A stretch of 64,000 nt of DNA from Calliopsis andreniformis (lineage: Eukaryota; Arthropoda; Insecta; Hymenoptera; Andrenidae): positions 10,544,157 to 10,608,156 of the forward strand of contig NW_027480429.1 in NCBI RefSeq assembly GCF_051401765.1, given 5' to 3'. Below, piece by piece: positions 12,037 to 25,272 of the stretch. The position numbers were made by a program, and so were the translations under genes. The notes under the pieces are model-generated. The model ran no database searches. It was not told the origin of the DNA and saw nothing but the letters and a program-made list of their open reading frames with translations. Numbering within the stretch: position 1 is the stretch's first letter; each line of letters opens with the position of its first letter.

Positions 12037-15000
12037 ACAAAATAAATAAAACAGTTTTTCCATCGTATAAAACGAATAATTGCTACCAGTGTGAAAGTTA
12101 TGGTCATTTCTACGTTCCGGGCCACCTAGGCTTCACTCTAAGGCGTTGCTCGACCAGATCGAATAGCTAGGGCCTTAGAAGTCAACGCCCGAAGCATAAA
12201 ATACAAAATAAATAGAACAGTTTTTCCATCGTATAAAACGAATAATTGCTACCAGCGTGAAAGTTATGGTCATTGCTACGTTCCGCGCAACCTAGGCTTC
12301 ACCCTAGGCCGTTGTTCCACCAGATCGAATAGTTAGGGCCTAAGAAGTGAACGCCAGAACCATAAAATGCAATATAAATGTAGCGGTTCTTCCATCGTAT
12401 AGAACGAGTAATAGCAACCAGTGTGAAAGTTATGGTCATTTCTACGTTCCGGGCTACCTAGGCTTCACTCTGTGGCGTTCTTCCACCACATCGTGTAGCA
12501 ACGGCCACAGAAGTCAACGCCAGATGCATAAAATACAATATAAATATAACAGTTTTTCCATCGTATAAAACGAATAATAGCAACCAGTGTGAAAGTTATG
12601 GTCATTTCTAAGTTCCGGGCAACCTAGGCTTCACTCTAGGGCGTTGCTCCACCAGATCATACAGGTTGGGCCTTAGAAGTCAACGCCCGAAGCACAAAAC
12701 ACAAAATAAATAGAACGGTTTTTCCATTGTATAATACGAATAATTGCTACCAGTGTAAAAGTTATGGTCATTCCTACGTTCCGGGCAACCTAGGCTTCAC
12801 ACTAGGGCGTTGCTCCACCCGTTCGAACAGTTAGGGCCTTAGAAGTCAACGCCCGAAGCATAAAATACAATAAAAATACAACAGTGTTTCCATCATATAA
12901 CAGGAATAATTGCAACCAGTTTGAAAGTGATGGCCAATTCTACGTTCCAGGCCACCTACGTTTCACTCCAGGGCGTTGCTCCACCAGACCGAATAGTTAC
13001 GGCCTTAGAAGTCAACGCCCGAAGCATAAAATGCAAAAAAAATACAACAGTGTTTCCATCATATAACAGGAATAATTGCAACCAGTTTGAAAGTGATGGC
13101 CAATTTTACGTTCCGGGCAACCTAGGTTTCACTCCAGGGCGTTGCTCCACCAGACCGAATAGTTACGGCCTAAGAAGTCAACGCCAGAAGCATCAAATAC
13201 AATATAAATACAACAGTTTTTCCATTGTATAAAACGACTAATTGCAACCAGTTTGAAATTGATGGCCAATTCTACCTTCCGGGCAACCTAGGCATCACTC
13301 TAGGGCGTTGCTCCACCAGATCGAATAGTTAGTGCCTTGGAAGTCAACGCCAGAAGCATAAAATACAATATAAATACAACAGCTTTTCCATCGTATAAAA
13401 CGAATAATTGCAACCAGTATGAAACTTATGGTCATTTCTACTTTCCGAGCAACCTAGGCTTCACCCTAGGGCGTTGCTCCACCAGACCGAATAGTTACGG
13501 CATAAGAAGTCAACGCCAGAAGCATAAAAAACGATATAAATACAACAGCTTTTCCATCGTATTAAACGAATAATTGCAACCAGTGTGAAAGTAATGGTCA
13601 TTTCTACGTTCCGAGCACCCTAGGCGTCACTCTAGGGCGTTGCTCCACCACATCTAATAGCTACGGCCTTAGAAGTCAACGCCAGAGGCATAAAATACAA
13701 TATAAATACAACTGCGTTTCCATCGTATAAAACGAATAATTGCAACCAGTGTGAAAGTTATGGTCATTTCTACATTCCGAGCAACCTAGGTTTCACTCCA
13801 GGGCGTTGCTCCACCAGACCGAATAGTTACGGCCTAAGAAGTCAACGCCAGAAGCATAAAATGCGATATAAATACAACAGTTTTTCCATCGTATAAAACG
13901 AATAATTGCAACCAGTATGAAACTTATGGTCATTTCTACTTTCCGAGCAACCTAGGCTTCACCCTAGGGCGTTGCTTCAACAGATCGAATAGTTAGGGCC
14001 TAAGAAGTGAACGCCAGAAGCATAAAATGCAATAAAAATACGACAGTTTTTCCATCGTATAACAGGATTAATTGCAACCAGTTTGAAGGTGATGGCCAAT
14101 TCTACCTTCCGGGCAACCTAGGCTTCACTCTAGGGCGTTGCTCCACCAGATCGAATAGATAGTGCCTTAGAAGTGAACGCCAGAAGCATAAAATGCGATA
14201 TAAATACAACAGTTTTTCCATCGTATGAAACAAATAATTGCAACCAGCATGAAACTTAGGGTCATTTCTACCTTCCGAGTAACCTAGGCTTCACCCTAGG
14301 TCGTAACTCCAACGGATTGAATAGTTAGGGCCTTAGAAGTCTACGCCCGAACCATAAAATGCAAAAAAAATACAACAGTGTTTCCATCATATAACAGGAA
14401 TAATTGCAACCAGTTTGAAAGTGATGGCCAATTCTACGTTCCGGGCAACCTAGGCTTCTCTCTAGGGCGTTGCTCCACCAGATCGAATAGATAGTGCCTT
14501 AGAAGTCAACGCCAGAAGCATAAAATACAATATAAATACAACAGTTTTTCCATCGTATAAAGCGAATAATTGCAACCAGTATGAAACTTATGGTCATTTC
14601 TACTTTCCGAGCAAGCTAGGCTTCACCCTAGGGCCTTGCTCCAGCAGATTGAATAGTTAGGGCCTTAGATGTCAACGCCCGAACCATAAAAATCAAAAAA
14701 AATACAACAGTGTTTCCATCATATATCAGGAATAATTGCAACCAGTTTGAAAGTGATGGCCAATTCTACGTTCCGGGCAACCTAGGTTTTACTCCAGGGC
14801 GTTGCTCCACCAGACCGAATAGTTACGGCCTAAGAAGTCAACGCCAGAAGCATAAAATACGATATAAATACAACAGCTTTTCCATCGTATAAAACGACTA
14901 ATTGCAACAAGTATGAAACTTATGGTCATTTCTACTTTCCGAGCAAGCTAGGCTTCACCCTAGGGCGTTGCTCCAGCAGATTGAATAGTTATTGCCTTAG

Positions 15001-16638
15001 AAGTCAACGCCCGAACCATAAAACGCAAAAAAAATACAACAGTGTTTCCGTCATATAACAGGAATAATTGCAACCAGTTTGAAAGTGATGGCCAATTCTA
15101 CGTTCCGGGCAACCTAGGCTTCACTCTATTGCGTTGCTCCACCAGATCGAATAGTTAGTGCCTTAGAAGTCAACGCCAGAAGCATAAAATGCAATATAAA
15201 TACAACAGTTTTTCCATCGTATAAAACGAATAATTGCAACCAGTATGAAACTTATGGTCATTTCTACTTTCCGAGCAACCTAGGCTTCACCCTAGAGCGT
15301 TGCTCCAACAGATTGAGTAGTTAGGACCATAGAAGTCAACGCCTGAACCATAAAATGCAAAAAAAATACAACAGTGTTTCCGTCATATATCAGGAATAAT
15401 TGCAACCAGTTTAAAAGTGATGGCCAATTCTACGTTCCGGGCAACCTAGGCTTCACTCTATTGCGTTGCTCCACCAGATCGAAAAGATAGTGCCTTAGAA
15501 GTCAACGCCAGAAGCATAAAATGCGATATAAATACAACAGTTTTTCCATCGTATAAAACGAATAATTGCAACCAGTATGAAACTTATGGTCATTTCTACT
15601 TTCCGAGCAACCTAGGCTTCACCCTAGGGCGTTGCTCCAACAGATTGAATAGTTAGGGCCTTAGAAGTCAACGCCCGAACCATAAAATGCAAAAAAAATA
15701 CAACAGTGTTTCCGTCATATATCAGGAATAATTGCAACCAGTTTGAAAGTGATGGCCAATTCTACGTTCCGGGCAACCTAGGCTTCACTCTATTGCGTTG
15801 CTCCACCAGTTCGAATAGTTAGTGCCTTAGAAGTCAACGCCAGAAGCATAAAATACAATTTAAATACAACAGTTTTTCCATCGTATAAAACGAATAATTG
15901 CAACCAGTATGAAACTTATGGTCATTTCTACTTTCCGAGCAACCTAGGCTTCACCCTAGGGCGTTTCTCCAACAGATTGAATCGTTAGGGCCTTAGAAGT
16001 CAACGCCCGAAGCATAAAATGCAAAAAAAATACAACAGTGTTTCCATCATATAACAGGAATGATTGCAACTGGTTTGAAAGTAATGGCCAATTCTACGTT
16101 CCTGGCAACCTAGGTTTCACTCCAGGGCGTTGCTCCACCAGACCGAATAGTTACAGCCTAAGAAGTCAACGCCAGAAGCATAAAATACGATATAAATACA
16201 ACAGCTTTTCCATCGTATAAAACGAATAATTGCAACCAGTGTGAAAGTAATGGTCATTTCTACGTTCCGAGCACCCTAGGCGTCACTCTAGGCCGTTGCT
16301 CCACCACATCTAATAGCTACGACCTTAGAAGTCAACGCCAGAGGCATGAAGTACAATACAAATACAACAGCGTTTTCATCGTATAAAACGAATAATTGCA
16401 ACCAGTGTGAAAGTTATGGCCAATTCTACGTTCCGGGCATCCTAGGCTTCTCTCTAGGGCGTTGCTCCACCAGATCGAAAAGATAGTGCCTTAGAAGTCA
16501 ACGCCAGAAGCATAAAATGCGAAATAAATACAACAGTTTTTCCATCGTATAAAACGAATAATTGCAACCAGTATGAAACTTATGGTCATTTCTACTTTCC
16601 GGGCAACCTAGGCTTCACCCTAGGGCGTTGCTCCAACA
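12037..16638 (+). repeat. Transition zone: diverse monomers to A/B dimers
   Basis: The first five or so monomers (to about 12.88 kb) are of the left-domain kind. A-class monomers (CAGTTTGAAAGTGATGGCC) then start near 12.9 kb, three in a row. The first clear B monomer (CAGTATGAAACTTATGG) is near 13.4 kb. From there A and B tend to alternate, giving a 332-bp dimer, with the A8 tract at many B-to-A junctions (first near 13.03 kb, between two A monomers). No extended HOR was recognised inside this zone, and no non-satellite sequence. Confidence 0.85.
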
Positions 16639-17200
16639 GATTGAATAGTTAGGGCCTTAGAAGTCAACGCCCGAAGCATAAAATGCAATAAAAATACAAC
16701 ATGGTTTCCATCATATAACAGGAATAATTGCAACCAGTTTGAAAGTGATGGCCAATTCTACGTTCCGGGCAACCTAGGCTTCACTCTATTGCGTTGCTCC
16801 ACCAGTTCGAATAGTTAGTGCCTTAGAAGTCAACGCCAGAAGCATAAAATACAGTTTAAATACAACAGTTTTTCCATCGTATAAAACGAATAATTGCAAC
16901 CAGTATGAAACTTATGGTCATTTCTACTTTCCGAGCAACCTAGGCTTCACCCTAGGGCGTTTCTCCAACAGATTGAATCGTTAGGGCCTTAGAAGTCAAC
17001 GCCCGAAGCATAAAATGCAAAAAAAATGCAACAGTGTTTCCATCATATAACAGGAATGATTGCAACTAGTTTGAAAGTAATGGCCAATTCTACGTTCCTG
17101 GCAACCTAGGTTTCACTCCAGGCCGTTGCTCCACCAGACCGAATAGTTACGGCCTAAGAAGTCAACGCCAGAAGCATAAAATACGATATAAATACAACAG

Positions 17201-17864
17201 CGTTTTCATCGTATAAAACGAATAATTGCAACCAGTGTGAAAGTTATGGTCATTTCTACATTCCGAGCAACCTAGGATTCACTCTAGGGCGTTGCTCCAC
17301 CAGATCGAATAGTTAGGTCCTTAGAAGTAAACGCCAGAAACATAAAATACGATATAAATACAACAGCGTCTCCATCGTATAAAACGCATAATTGCAATCA
17401 GTGTGAAAGTTGTGGTCATTTCTACATTTCGAGCAACCTAGGATTCACTCTAGGGTGTTGCTCCACCAGATCGAATAGTTAGGTCCTCAGAAGTAAACGC
17501 CAGAAGCATAAAATACGATATAAATACAACAGCGTTTTCATCGTATAAAACGAATAATTGCAACCAGTGTGAAAGTTATGGTCATTTCTACATTCCGAGC
17601 AACCTAGGATTCACTCTAGTTCGTTGCTCTACCAGATCGAATAGTTAGGTCCTTAGAAGTAAACGCCAGAAACATAAAATACGATATAAATACAACAGCG
17701 TCTCCATCGTATAGAACGCATAATTGCAATCAGTGTGAAAGTTGTGGTCATTTCTACATTTCGAGCAACCTAGGATTCACTGTAGGGTGTTGCTCCACCA
17801 GATCGAATAGTTAGGTCCTCAGAAGTAAACGCCAGAAGCATAAAATACGATATAAATACAACAG
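17201..17864 (+). repeat. G-class monomer block 1 (2 x 332 bp)
   Basis: Four monomers carry AACCTAGGATTCACT instead of GGCTTCAC, plus TAGGTCCTTAGAAGTAAACG and CAGCGTTTTCATCG or CAGCGTCTCCATCG. They form a duplicated dimer. Odd members have ACATTCCGAGC and AAAACGAATAATTGCAACC. Even members have ACATTTCGAGC, AACGCATAATTGCAATC and GGGTGTTGC. The 332-bp dimer here is a different pair from the A/B dimer. Confidence 0.85.
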
Positions 17865-20022
17865 CGTTTTCATCGTATAAAACGAATAATTGCAAACAGT
17901 GTGAAAGTATTGGTCATTTCTACGTTCCCGGCAAGCTAGGCTTCACCCTAGGCCGTTGTTTCGCCAGATCGAATAGTTAGGGCCCAAGAAGTGAACGCCA
18001 GAAGCATAAAATGCAATAAAAATGCAACAGTTTTTCCATCGTATAACAGGATTAATTGCAACCAGTTTGAAGGTGATGGCCAATTCTACCTTCCGGGCAA
18101 CCTAGGCTTCACTCTAGAGCGTTGCTCCACCAGATCGAATAGATAGTGCCTTAGAAGTCAACGCCAGAAGCATAAAATACAATATAAATACAACAGTGTT
18201 TCCATCGTATAAAACGAATAATTGCAAACAGGATGAAACTTATGGTCATTTCTACTTTCCGAGCAAGCTAGGCTTCACCCTAGGGCGTTGCTCCAAAAGA
18301 TTGAATAGTTAGGACCATAGAAGTGATCGCCCGAACCATAAAATGCAAAAAAAATACAACAGTGTTTCCATCATATAACAGGAATAATTGCAACCAGTTT
18401 GAAAGTGATGGCCAATTCTACGTTCCGGGCAACCTAGGCTTCTATCTAGGGCGTTGCTCCACCAGATCGAATAGATAGTGCCTTAGAAGTCAACGCCAGA
18501 AGCATAAAATACAATATAAATAAAACAGTTTTTCCATCGTATAAAGCGAATAATTGCAACCAGTATGAAACTTATGGTCATTTCTACTTTCCGAGCAAGC
18601 TAGGCTTCACCCTAGGGCCTTGCTCCAGCAGATTGAATAGTTAGGGCCTTAGATGTCAACGCCCGAAACATAAAAAGCAAAAAAAATACAACAGTGTTTC
18701 CATCATATATCAGGAATAATTGCAACCAGTTTGAAAGTGATGGCCAATTCTACGTTCCGGGCAACCTAGGTTTCACTCCAGGGCGTTGCTCCACCAGACC
18801 GAATAGTTACGGCCTAAGAAGTCAACGCCAGAAGCATAAAATACGATATAAATACAACAGCTTTTCCATCGTATAAAACGACTAATTGCAACCAGTATGA
18901 AACTTATGGTCATTTCTACTTCCCGAGCAAGCTAGGCTTCACCCTAGGGCGTTGCTCCAGCAGATTGACTAGTTATTGCCTTAGAAGTCAACGCCCGAAC
19001 CATAAAACGCAAAAAAAATAATACAGTGTTTCCGTCATATAACAGGAATAACTGCAACCAGTTTGAAAGTGATGGCCAATTCTACGTTCCGGGCAACCTA
19101 GGCTTCACTCTATTGCGTTGCTCCACCAGATCGAATAGTTAGTGCCTTAGAAGTCAACGCCAGAAGCATAAAATACAATATAAATACAACAGTTTTTCCA
19201 TCGTATAAAGCAAATAATTGCAACCAGTATTAAACTTATGGTCATTTCTACTTTCCGAGCAAGCTAGGCTTCACCCTAGGGCGTTTCTCCAACAGATTGA
19301 GTAGTTAGGACCTTAGAAGTCAACGCCCGAACCATAAAAAGCAAAAAAAATACAACAGTGTTTCCATCATATATCAGGAATAATTGCAACCAGTTTGAAA
19401 GTGATGGCCAATTCTACGTTCCGGGCAACCTAGGTTTCACTCCAGGGCGTTGCTCCACCAGACCGAATAGTTACGGCCTAAGAAGTTAGCGCCAGAAGCA
19501 TAAAATACGATATAAATACAACAGCTTTTCCATCGTATAAAACGAATAATTGCAACCAGTATGAAACTTATGGTCATTTCTACCTTCCGAGTAACCTAGG
19601 CTTCACCCTAGGCCGTTGTTTCACCAGATCGAATAGTTAGGGCCTAAGAAGTGAACGCCAGAAGCATAAAATGCAATAAAAATACAACAGTTTTTCCATC
19701 GTATAACAGGATTAATTGCAACCAGTTTGAAAGTGATGGTCATTTCTCCTTTCCGGGCAACCTAGGCTTCACTCTAGGGCGTTACTCCACTAGATCGAAT
19801 AGCTAGGGCCTTAGAAGTCAACGCCAGAAGCATAAAATACAATATAAATACAACAGCTTTTCCATCGTATAAAACGAATAATTGCAACCAGTGTGAAAGT
19901 AATGGTCATTTCTACGTTCCGAGCACCCTAGATGTCACTCTAGGCCGTTGCTCCACCACATCTAATAGCTACGACCTTAGAAGTCAACGCCAGAGGCATG
20001 AAGTACAATACAAATACAACAG

Positions 20023-20523
20023 CGTTTTCATCGTATAAAACGAATAATTGCAACCAGTGTGAAAGTTATGGTCAATTTCTACATACCGAGCAACCTAGGA
20101 TTCACTCTAGGGCGGTACTCCACCAGATCGAATAGTTAGGTCCTTAGAAGTAAACGCCAGAAACATAAAATACGATATAAATACAACAGCGTTTCCATCG
20201 TATAAAACGAATAATTGCAATCAGTGTGAAAGTTATGGTCATTTCTATATTCCGAGCAACCTAGGATTCACTCTAGGGTGTTGCTCCACCAGATCGAATA
20301 GTTAGATCCTTAGAAGTAAACGCCAGAAGCATAAAATACGATATAAATACAACAGCGTTTCCATCGTATAAAACGAATAATTGCACCAGTGTGAAAGTTA
20401 TGGTCATTTCTACATTCCGAGCAACCTAGGATTCACTGTAGGGCGTTGCTCCACCAGATCGAATACTGAGGTCCTTAGAAGTAAACGCCAGAAGCATAAA
20501 ATACGATATAAATACAACAGCTT
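20023..20523 (+). repeat. G-class monomer block 2 (three monomers)
   Basis: Three monomers with AACCTAGGATTCACT and GTAAACGCCAGAA. They lack the ACATTTCGAGC version. This block is inside the six-monomer segment that is absent from copy 2 of the 29-mer. It contains the GGTCAATTTC insertion and the TTGCACCAG deletion. Confidence 0.8.
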
Positions 20524-21452
20524 TTCCATCGTATAAAAGGAATAATTGCAAACAGTGTGAAAGTAATGGTCATTTCTACGTTCCCGGCAAGCTAGGCTTC
20601 ACCCTAGGCCGTTGTTTCACCAGATCGAATAGTTAGGGCCTAAGAAGTGAACGCCAGAAGCATAAAATGCAATAAAAATTCAACAGTTTTTCCATCGTAT
20701 GACAGGATTAATTGCAACCAGTTTGAAAGTGATGGTCATTTCTCCTTTCCGGGCAACCTAGGCTTCACTCTAGGGCGTTACTCCACTAGATCGAATAGCT
20801 AGGGCCTTAGAAGTCAACGCCAGAAGCATAAAATACAATATAAATACAACAGTTTTTCCATCGGATAAAACGATTAATTGCAACCAGTATGAAACTGATG
20901 GTCATTTCTACTTTCCGAGCATCCTAGGCTTCACCCTAGGGCGTTGCTCCAACAGATTGAATAGTTAGGGCCTTAGAAGACAACGCCCGAAGCATAAAAT
21001 GCAATAAAAATACAACAGTGTTTCCATCGTATAAAACGAATAATTGCAACCAGGATGAAACCTATGGTCATTTCTTCTTTCCGAGCAAGCTAGGCTTCAC
21101 CCTAGTGCGTTGCTCCAAAAGATTGAATAGTTAGGACCTTAGAAGTGATCGCCCGAACCATAAAATGCAAAAAAAATTCAACAGTGTTTCCATCATATAA
21201 CAGGAATAATTGCAACCAGTTTGAAAGTGATGGCCAATTCTACGTTCCGGGCAACCTAGGTTTCACACCAGGGCGTTGCTCCACCAGACCGAATAGTTAC
21301 GGCCTAAGAAGTTAGCGCCAGAAGCATAAAATACGATATAAATACAACAGCTTTTCCATCGTATAAAACGAATAATTGCAACCAGTATGAAACTTATGGT
21401 CATTTCTACCTTCCGAGTAACCTAGGCTTCACCCTAGGTCGTAGCTCCAACG

Positions 21453-24400
21453 GATTGAATAGTTAGGGCCTTAGAAGTCAACGCCCGAAGCATAAAATGC
21501 AATAAAAATACAACATGGTTTCCATCATATAACAGGAATAATTGCAACCAGTTTGAAAGTGATGGCCAATTCTACGTTCCGGGCAACCTAGGCTTCACTC
21601 TATTGCGTTGCTCCACCAGTTCGAATAGTTAGTGCCTTAGAAGTCAACGCCAGAAGCATAAAATACAGTTTAAATACAACAGTTTTTCCATCGTATAAAA
21701 CGAATAATTGCAACCAGTATGAAACTTATGGTCAATTCTACTTTCCGAGCAACCTAGGCTTCACCCTAGGGCGTTTCTCCAACAGATTGAATCGTTAGGG
21801 CCTTAGAAGTCAACGCCCGAAGCATAAAATGCAAAAAAAATACAACAGTGTTTCCATCATATAACAGGAATGATTGCAACTAGTTTGAAAGTAATGGCCA
21901 ATTCTACGTTCCTGGCAACCTAGGTTTCACTCCAGGCCGTTGCCTCACCAGACCGAATAGTTACGGCCTAAGAAGTCAACGCCAGAAGCATAAAATACGA
22001 TATAAATACAACAGCGTTTTCATCGTATAAAACGAATAATTGCAACCAGTGTGAAAGTTATGGTCATTTCTACATTCCGAGCAACCTAGGATTCACTCTA
22101 GGGCGTTGCTCCACCAGATCGAATAGTTAGGTCCTTAGAAGTAAACGCCAGAAACAGAAAATACGATATAAATACAACAGCGTCTCCATCGTATAAAACG
22201 CATAATTGCAATCAGTGTGAAAGTTGTGGTCATTTCTACATTTCGAGCAACCTAGGATTCACTCTAGGGTGTTGCTCCACCAGATCGAATAGTTAGGTCC
22301 TCAGAAGTAAACGCCAGAAGCATAAAATACGATATAAATACAACAGCGTTTTCATCGTATAAAACGAATAATTGCAACCAGTGTGAAAGTTATGGTCATT
22401 TCTACATTCCGAGCAACCTAGGATTCACTCTAGTTCGTTGCTCTACCAGATCGAATAGTTAGGTCCTTAGAAGTAAACGCCAGAAACATAAAATACGATA
22501 TAAATACAACAGCGTCTCCATCGTATAGAACGCATAATTGCAATCAGTGTGAAAGTTGTGGTCATTTCTACATTTCGAGCAACCTAGGATTCACTGTAGG
22601 GTGTTGCTCCACCAGATCGAATAGTTAGGTCCTCAGAAGTAAACGCCACAAGCATAAAATACGATATAAATACAACAGCGTTTTCATCGTATAAAACGAA
22701 TAATTGCAAACAGTGTGAAAGTATTGGTCATTTCTACGTTCCCGGCAAGCTAGGCTTCACCCTAGGCCGTTGTTTCGCCAGATCGAATAGTTAGGGCCCA
22801 AGAAGTGAACGCCAGAAGCATAAAATGCAATAAAAATGCAACAGTTTTTCCATCGTATAACAGGATTAATTGCAACCAGTTTGAAGGTGATGGCCAATTC
22901 TACCTTCCGGGCAACCTAGGCTTCACTCTAGAGCGTTGCTCCACCAGATCGAATAGATAGTGCCTTAGAAGTCAACGCCAGAAGCATAAAATACAATATA
23001 AATACAACAGTGTTTCCATCGTATAAAACGAATAATTGCAACCAGGATGAAACTTATGGTCATTTCTACTTTCCGAGCAAGCTAGGCTTCACCCTAGGGC
23101 GTTGCTCCAAAAGATTGAATAGTTAGGACCATAGAAGTGATCGCCCGAACCATAAAATGCAAAAAAAATACAACAGTGTTTCCATCATATAACAGGAATA
23201 ATTGCAACCAGTTTGAAAGTGATGGCCAATTCTACGTTCCGGGCAACCTAGGCTTCTATCTAGGGCGTTGCTCCACCAGATCGAATAGATAGTGCCTTAG
23301 AAGTCAACGCCAGAAGCATAAAATACAATATAAATAAAACAGTTTTTCCATCGTATAAAGCGAATAATTGCAACCAGTATGAAACTTATGGTCATTTCTA
23401 CTTTCCGAGCAAGCTAGGCTTCACCCTAGGGCCTTGCTCCAGCAGATTGAATAGTTAGGGCCTTAGATGTCAACGCCCGAAACATAAAAAGCAAAAAAAA
23501 TACAACAGTGTTTCCATCATATATCAGGAATAATTGCAACCAGTTTGAAAGTGATGGCCAATTCTACGTTCCGGGCAACCTAGGTTTCACTCCAGGGCGT
23601 TGCTCCACCAGACCGAATAGTTACGGCCTAAGAAGTCAACGCCAGAAGCATAAAATACGATATAAATACAACAGCTTTTCCATCGTATAAAACGACTAAT
23701 TGCAACCAGTATGAAACTTATGGTCATTTCTACTTCCCGAGCAAGCTAGGCTTCACCCTAGGGCGTTGCTCCAGCAGATTGACTAGTTATTGCCTTAGAA
23801 GTCAACGCCCGAACCATAAAACGCAAAAAAAATAATACAGTGTTTCCGTCATATAACAGGAATAACTGCAACCAGTTTGAAAGTGATGGCCAATTCTACG
23901 TTCCGGGCAACCTAGGCTTCACTCTATTGCGTTGCTCCACCAGATCGAATAGTTAGTGCCTTAGAAGTCAACGCCAGAAGCATAAAATACAATATAAATA
24001 CAACAGTTTTTCCATCGTATAAAGCAAATAATTGCAACCAGTATTAAACTTATGGTCATTTCTACTTTCCGAGCAAGCTAGGCTTCACCCTAGGGCGTTT
24101 CTCCAACAGATTGAGTAGTTAGGACCTTAGAAGTCAACGCCCGAACCATAAAAAGCAAAAAAAATACAACAGTGTTTCCATCATATATCAGGAATAATTG
24201 CAACCAGTTTGAAAGTGATGGCCAATTCTACGTTCCGGGCAACCTAGGTTTCACTCCAGGGCGTTGCTCCACCAGACCGAATAGTTACGGCCTAAGAAGT
24301 TAGCGCCAGAAGCATAAAATACGATATAAATACAACAGCTTTTCCATCGTATAAAACGAATAATTGCAACCAGTATGAAACTTATGGTCATTTCTACCTT

Positions 24401-25272
24401 CCGAGTAACCTAGGCTTCACCCTAGGCCGTTGTTGCACCAGATCGAATAGTTAGGGCCTAAGAAGTGAACGCCAGAAGCATAAAATGCAATAAAAATACA
24501 ACAGTTTTTCCATCGTATAACAGGATTAATTGCAACCAGTTTGAAAGTGATGGTCATTTCTCCTTTCCGGGCAACCTAGGCTTCACTCTAGGGCGTTACT
24601 CCACTAGATCGAATAGCTAGGGCCTTAGAAGTCAACGCCAGAAGCATAAAATACAATATAAATACAACAGTTATTCCATCGGATAAAACGATTAATTGCA
24701 ACCAGTATGAAACTGATGGTCATTTCTACTTTCCGAGCATCCTAGGCTTCACCCTAGGGCGTTGCTTCAACAGATTGAATAGTTAGGGCCTTAGAAGTCA
24801 ACGCACGAAGCATAAAATGCAATAAAAATACAACAGTGTTTCCATCGTATAAAACGAATAATTGCAACCAGGATGAAGCTTATGGTCATTTCTACTTTCC
24901 GAGCAAGCTAGGCTTCGCCCTAGTGCGTTGCTCCAAAAGATTGAATAGTTAGGACCTTAGAAGTGATCGCCCGAACCATAAAATGCAAAAAAAATTCAAC
25001 AGTGTTTCCATCATATAACAGGAATAATTGCAACCAGTTTGAAAGTGATGGCCAATTCTACGTTCCGGGCAACCTAGGCTTCGCTCTAGGGCGTTGCTTC
25101 ACCAGATCGAAAAGATAATGCCTTAGAAGTCAACGCCAGAAGCGTAAAATGCGATATAAATACAACAGTTTTTCCATCGTATGAAACAAATAATTGCAAC
25201 CAGCATGAAACTTAGGGTCATTTCTACCTTCCGAGTAACCTAGGCTTCACCCTAGGTCGTAGCTCCAACGGA
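21453..25272 (+). repeat. 29-monomer unit, copy 2, with six-monomer deletion
   Basis: It matches copy 1 at offset 4814 up to 24671. From 24671 it matches 20853 onward at offset 3818 (CGGATAAAACGATTAATTG at 20862 and 24680). The change of 996 bp is exactly six monomers. The breakpoint lies in a monomer (TCTCCTTTCCGGGCAACC ... GTTACTCCACTAGATCG) that occurs twice in copy 1, 996 bp apart, which is the expected footprint of in-register homologous deletion. Toward about 25.07 kb the match ends and a different A monomer (TTCGCTCTAGGG) follows. Confidence 0.85.
22015..22678 (+). repeat. G-class monomer block 3 (copy of block 1)
   Basis: Four monomers at exactly 4814 bp from block 1, with the same odd/even alternation. 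A few substitutions are visible, for example AAACAGAAAATACG near 22155 against AAACATAAAATACG, and CGCCACAAGC near 22646 against CGCCAGAAGC. Confidence 0.85.

Larger units (their letters stand above)
16639..21452 (+). repeat. 29-monomer unit, copy 1 (4814 bp)
   Basis: The unit starts at GATTGAATAGTTAGGG and contains the private ACATGGTTTCCATC near 16700. It is followed directly by a second copy: ATGGTTTCC at 16701 recurs at 21515, an offset of 4814 bp = 29 x 166. Bases 16639-19857 match 21453-24671. The remainder, 20851 to about 21250, matches copy 2 at an offset of 3818 bp instead, because copy 2 lacks six monomers. The unit includes two G-monomer blocks. A 1-bp insertion (GGTCAATTTCTAC near 20075) and a 1-bp deletion (TTGCACCAG near 20385) are present. 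Confidence 0.88.

Noticed and set aside
20023..20523. G-class monomers as a foreign element
   Set aside because: They keep the 166-bp length, orientation and all conserved motifs; they are a divergent monomer class, not an insertion.
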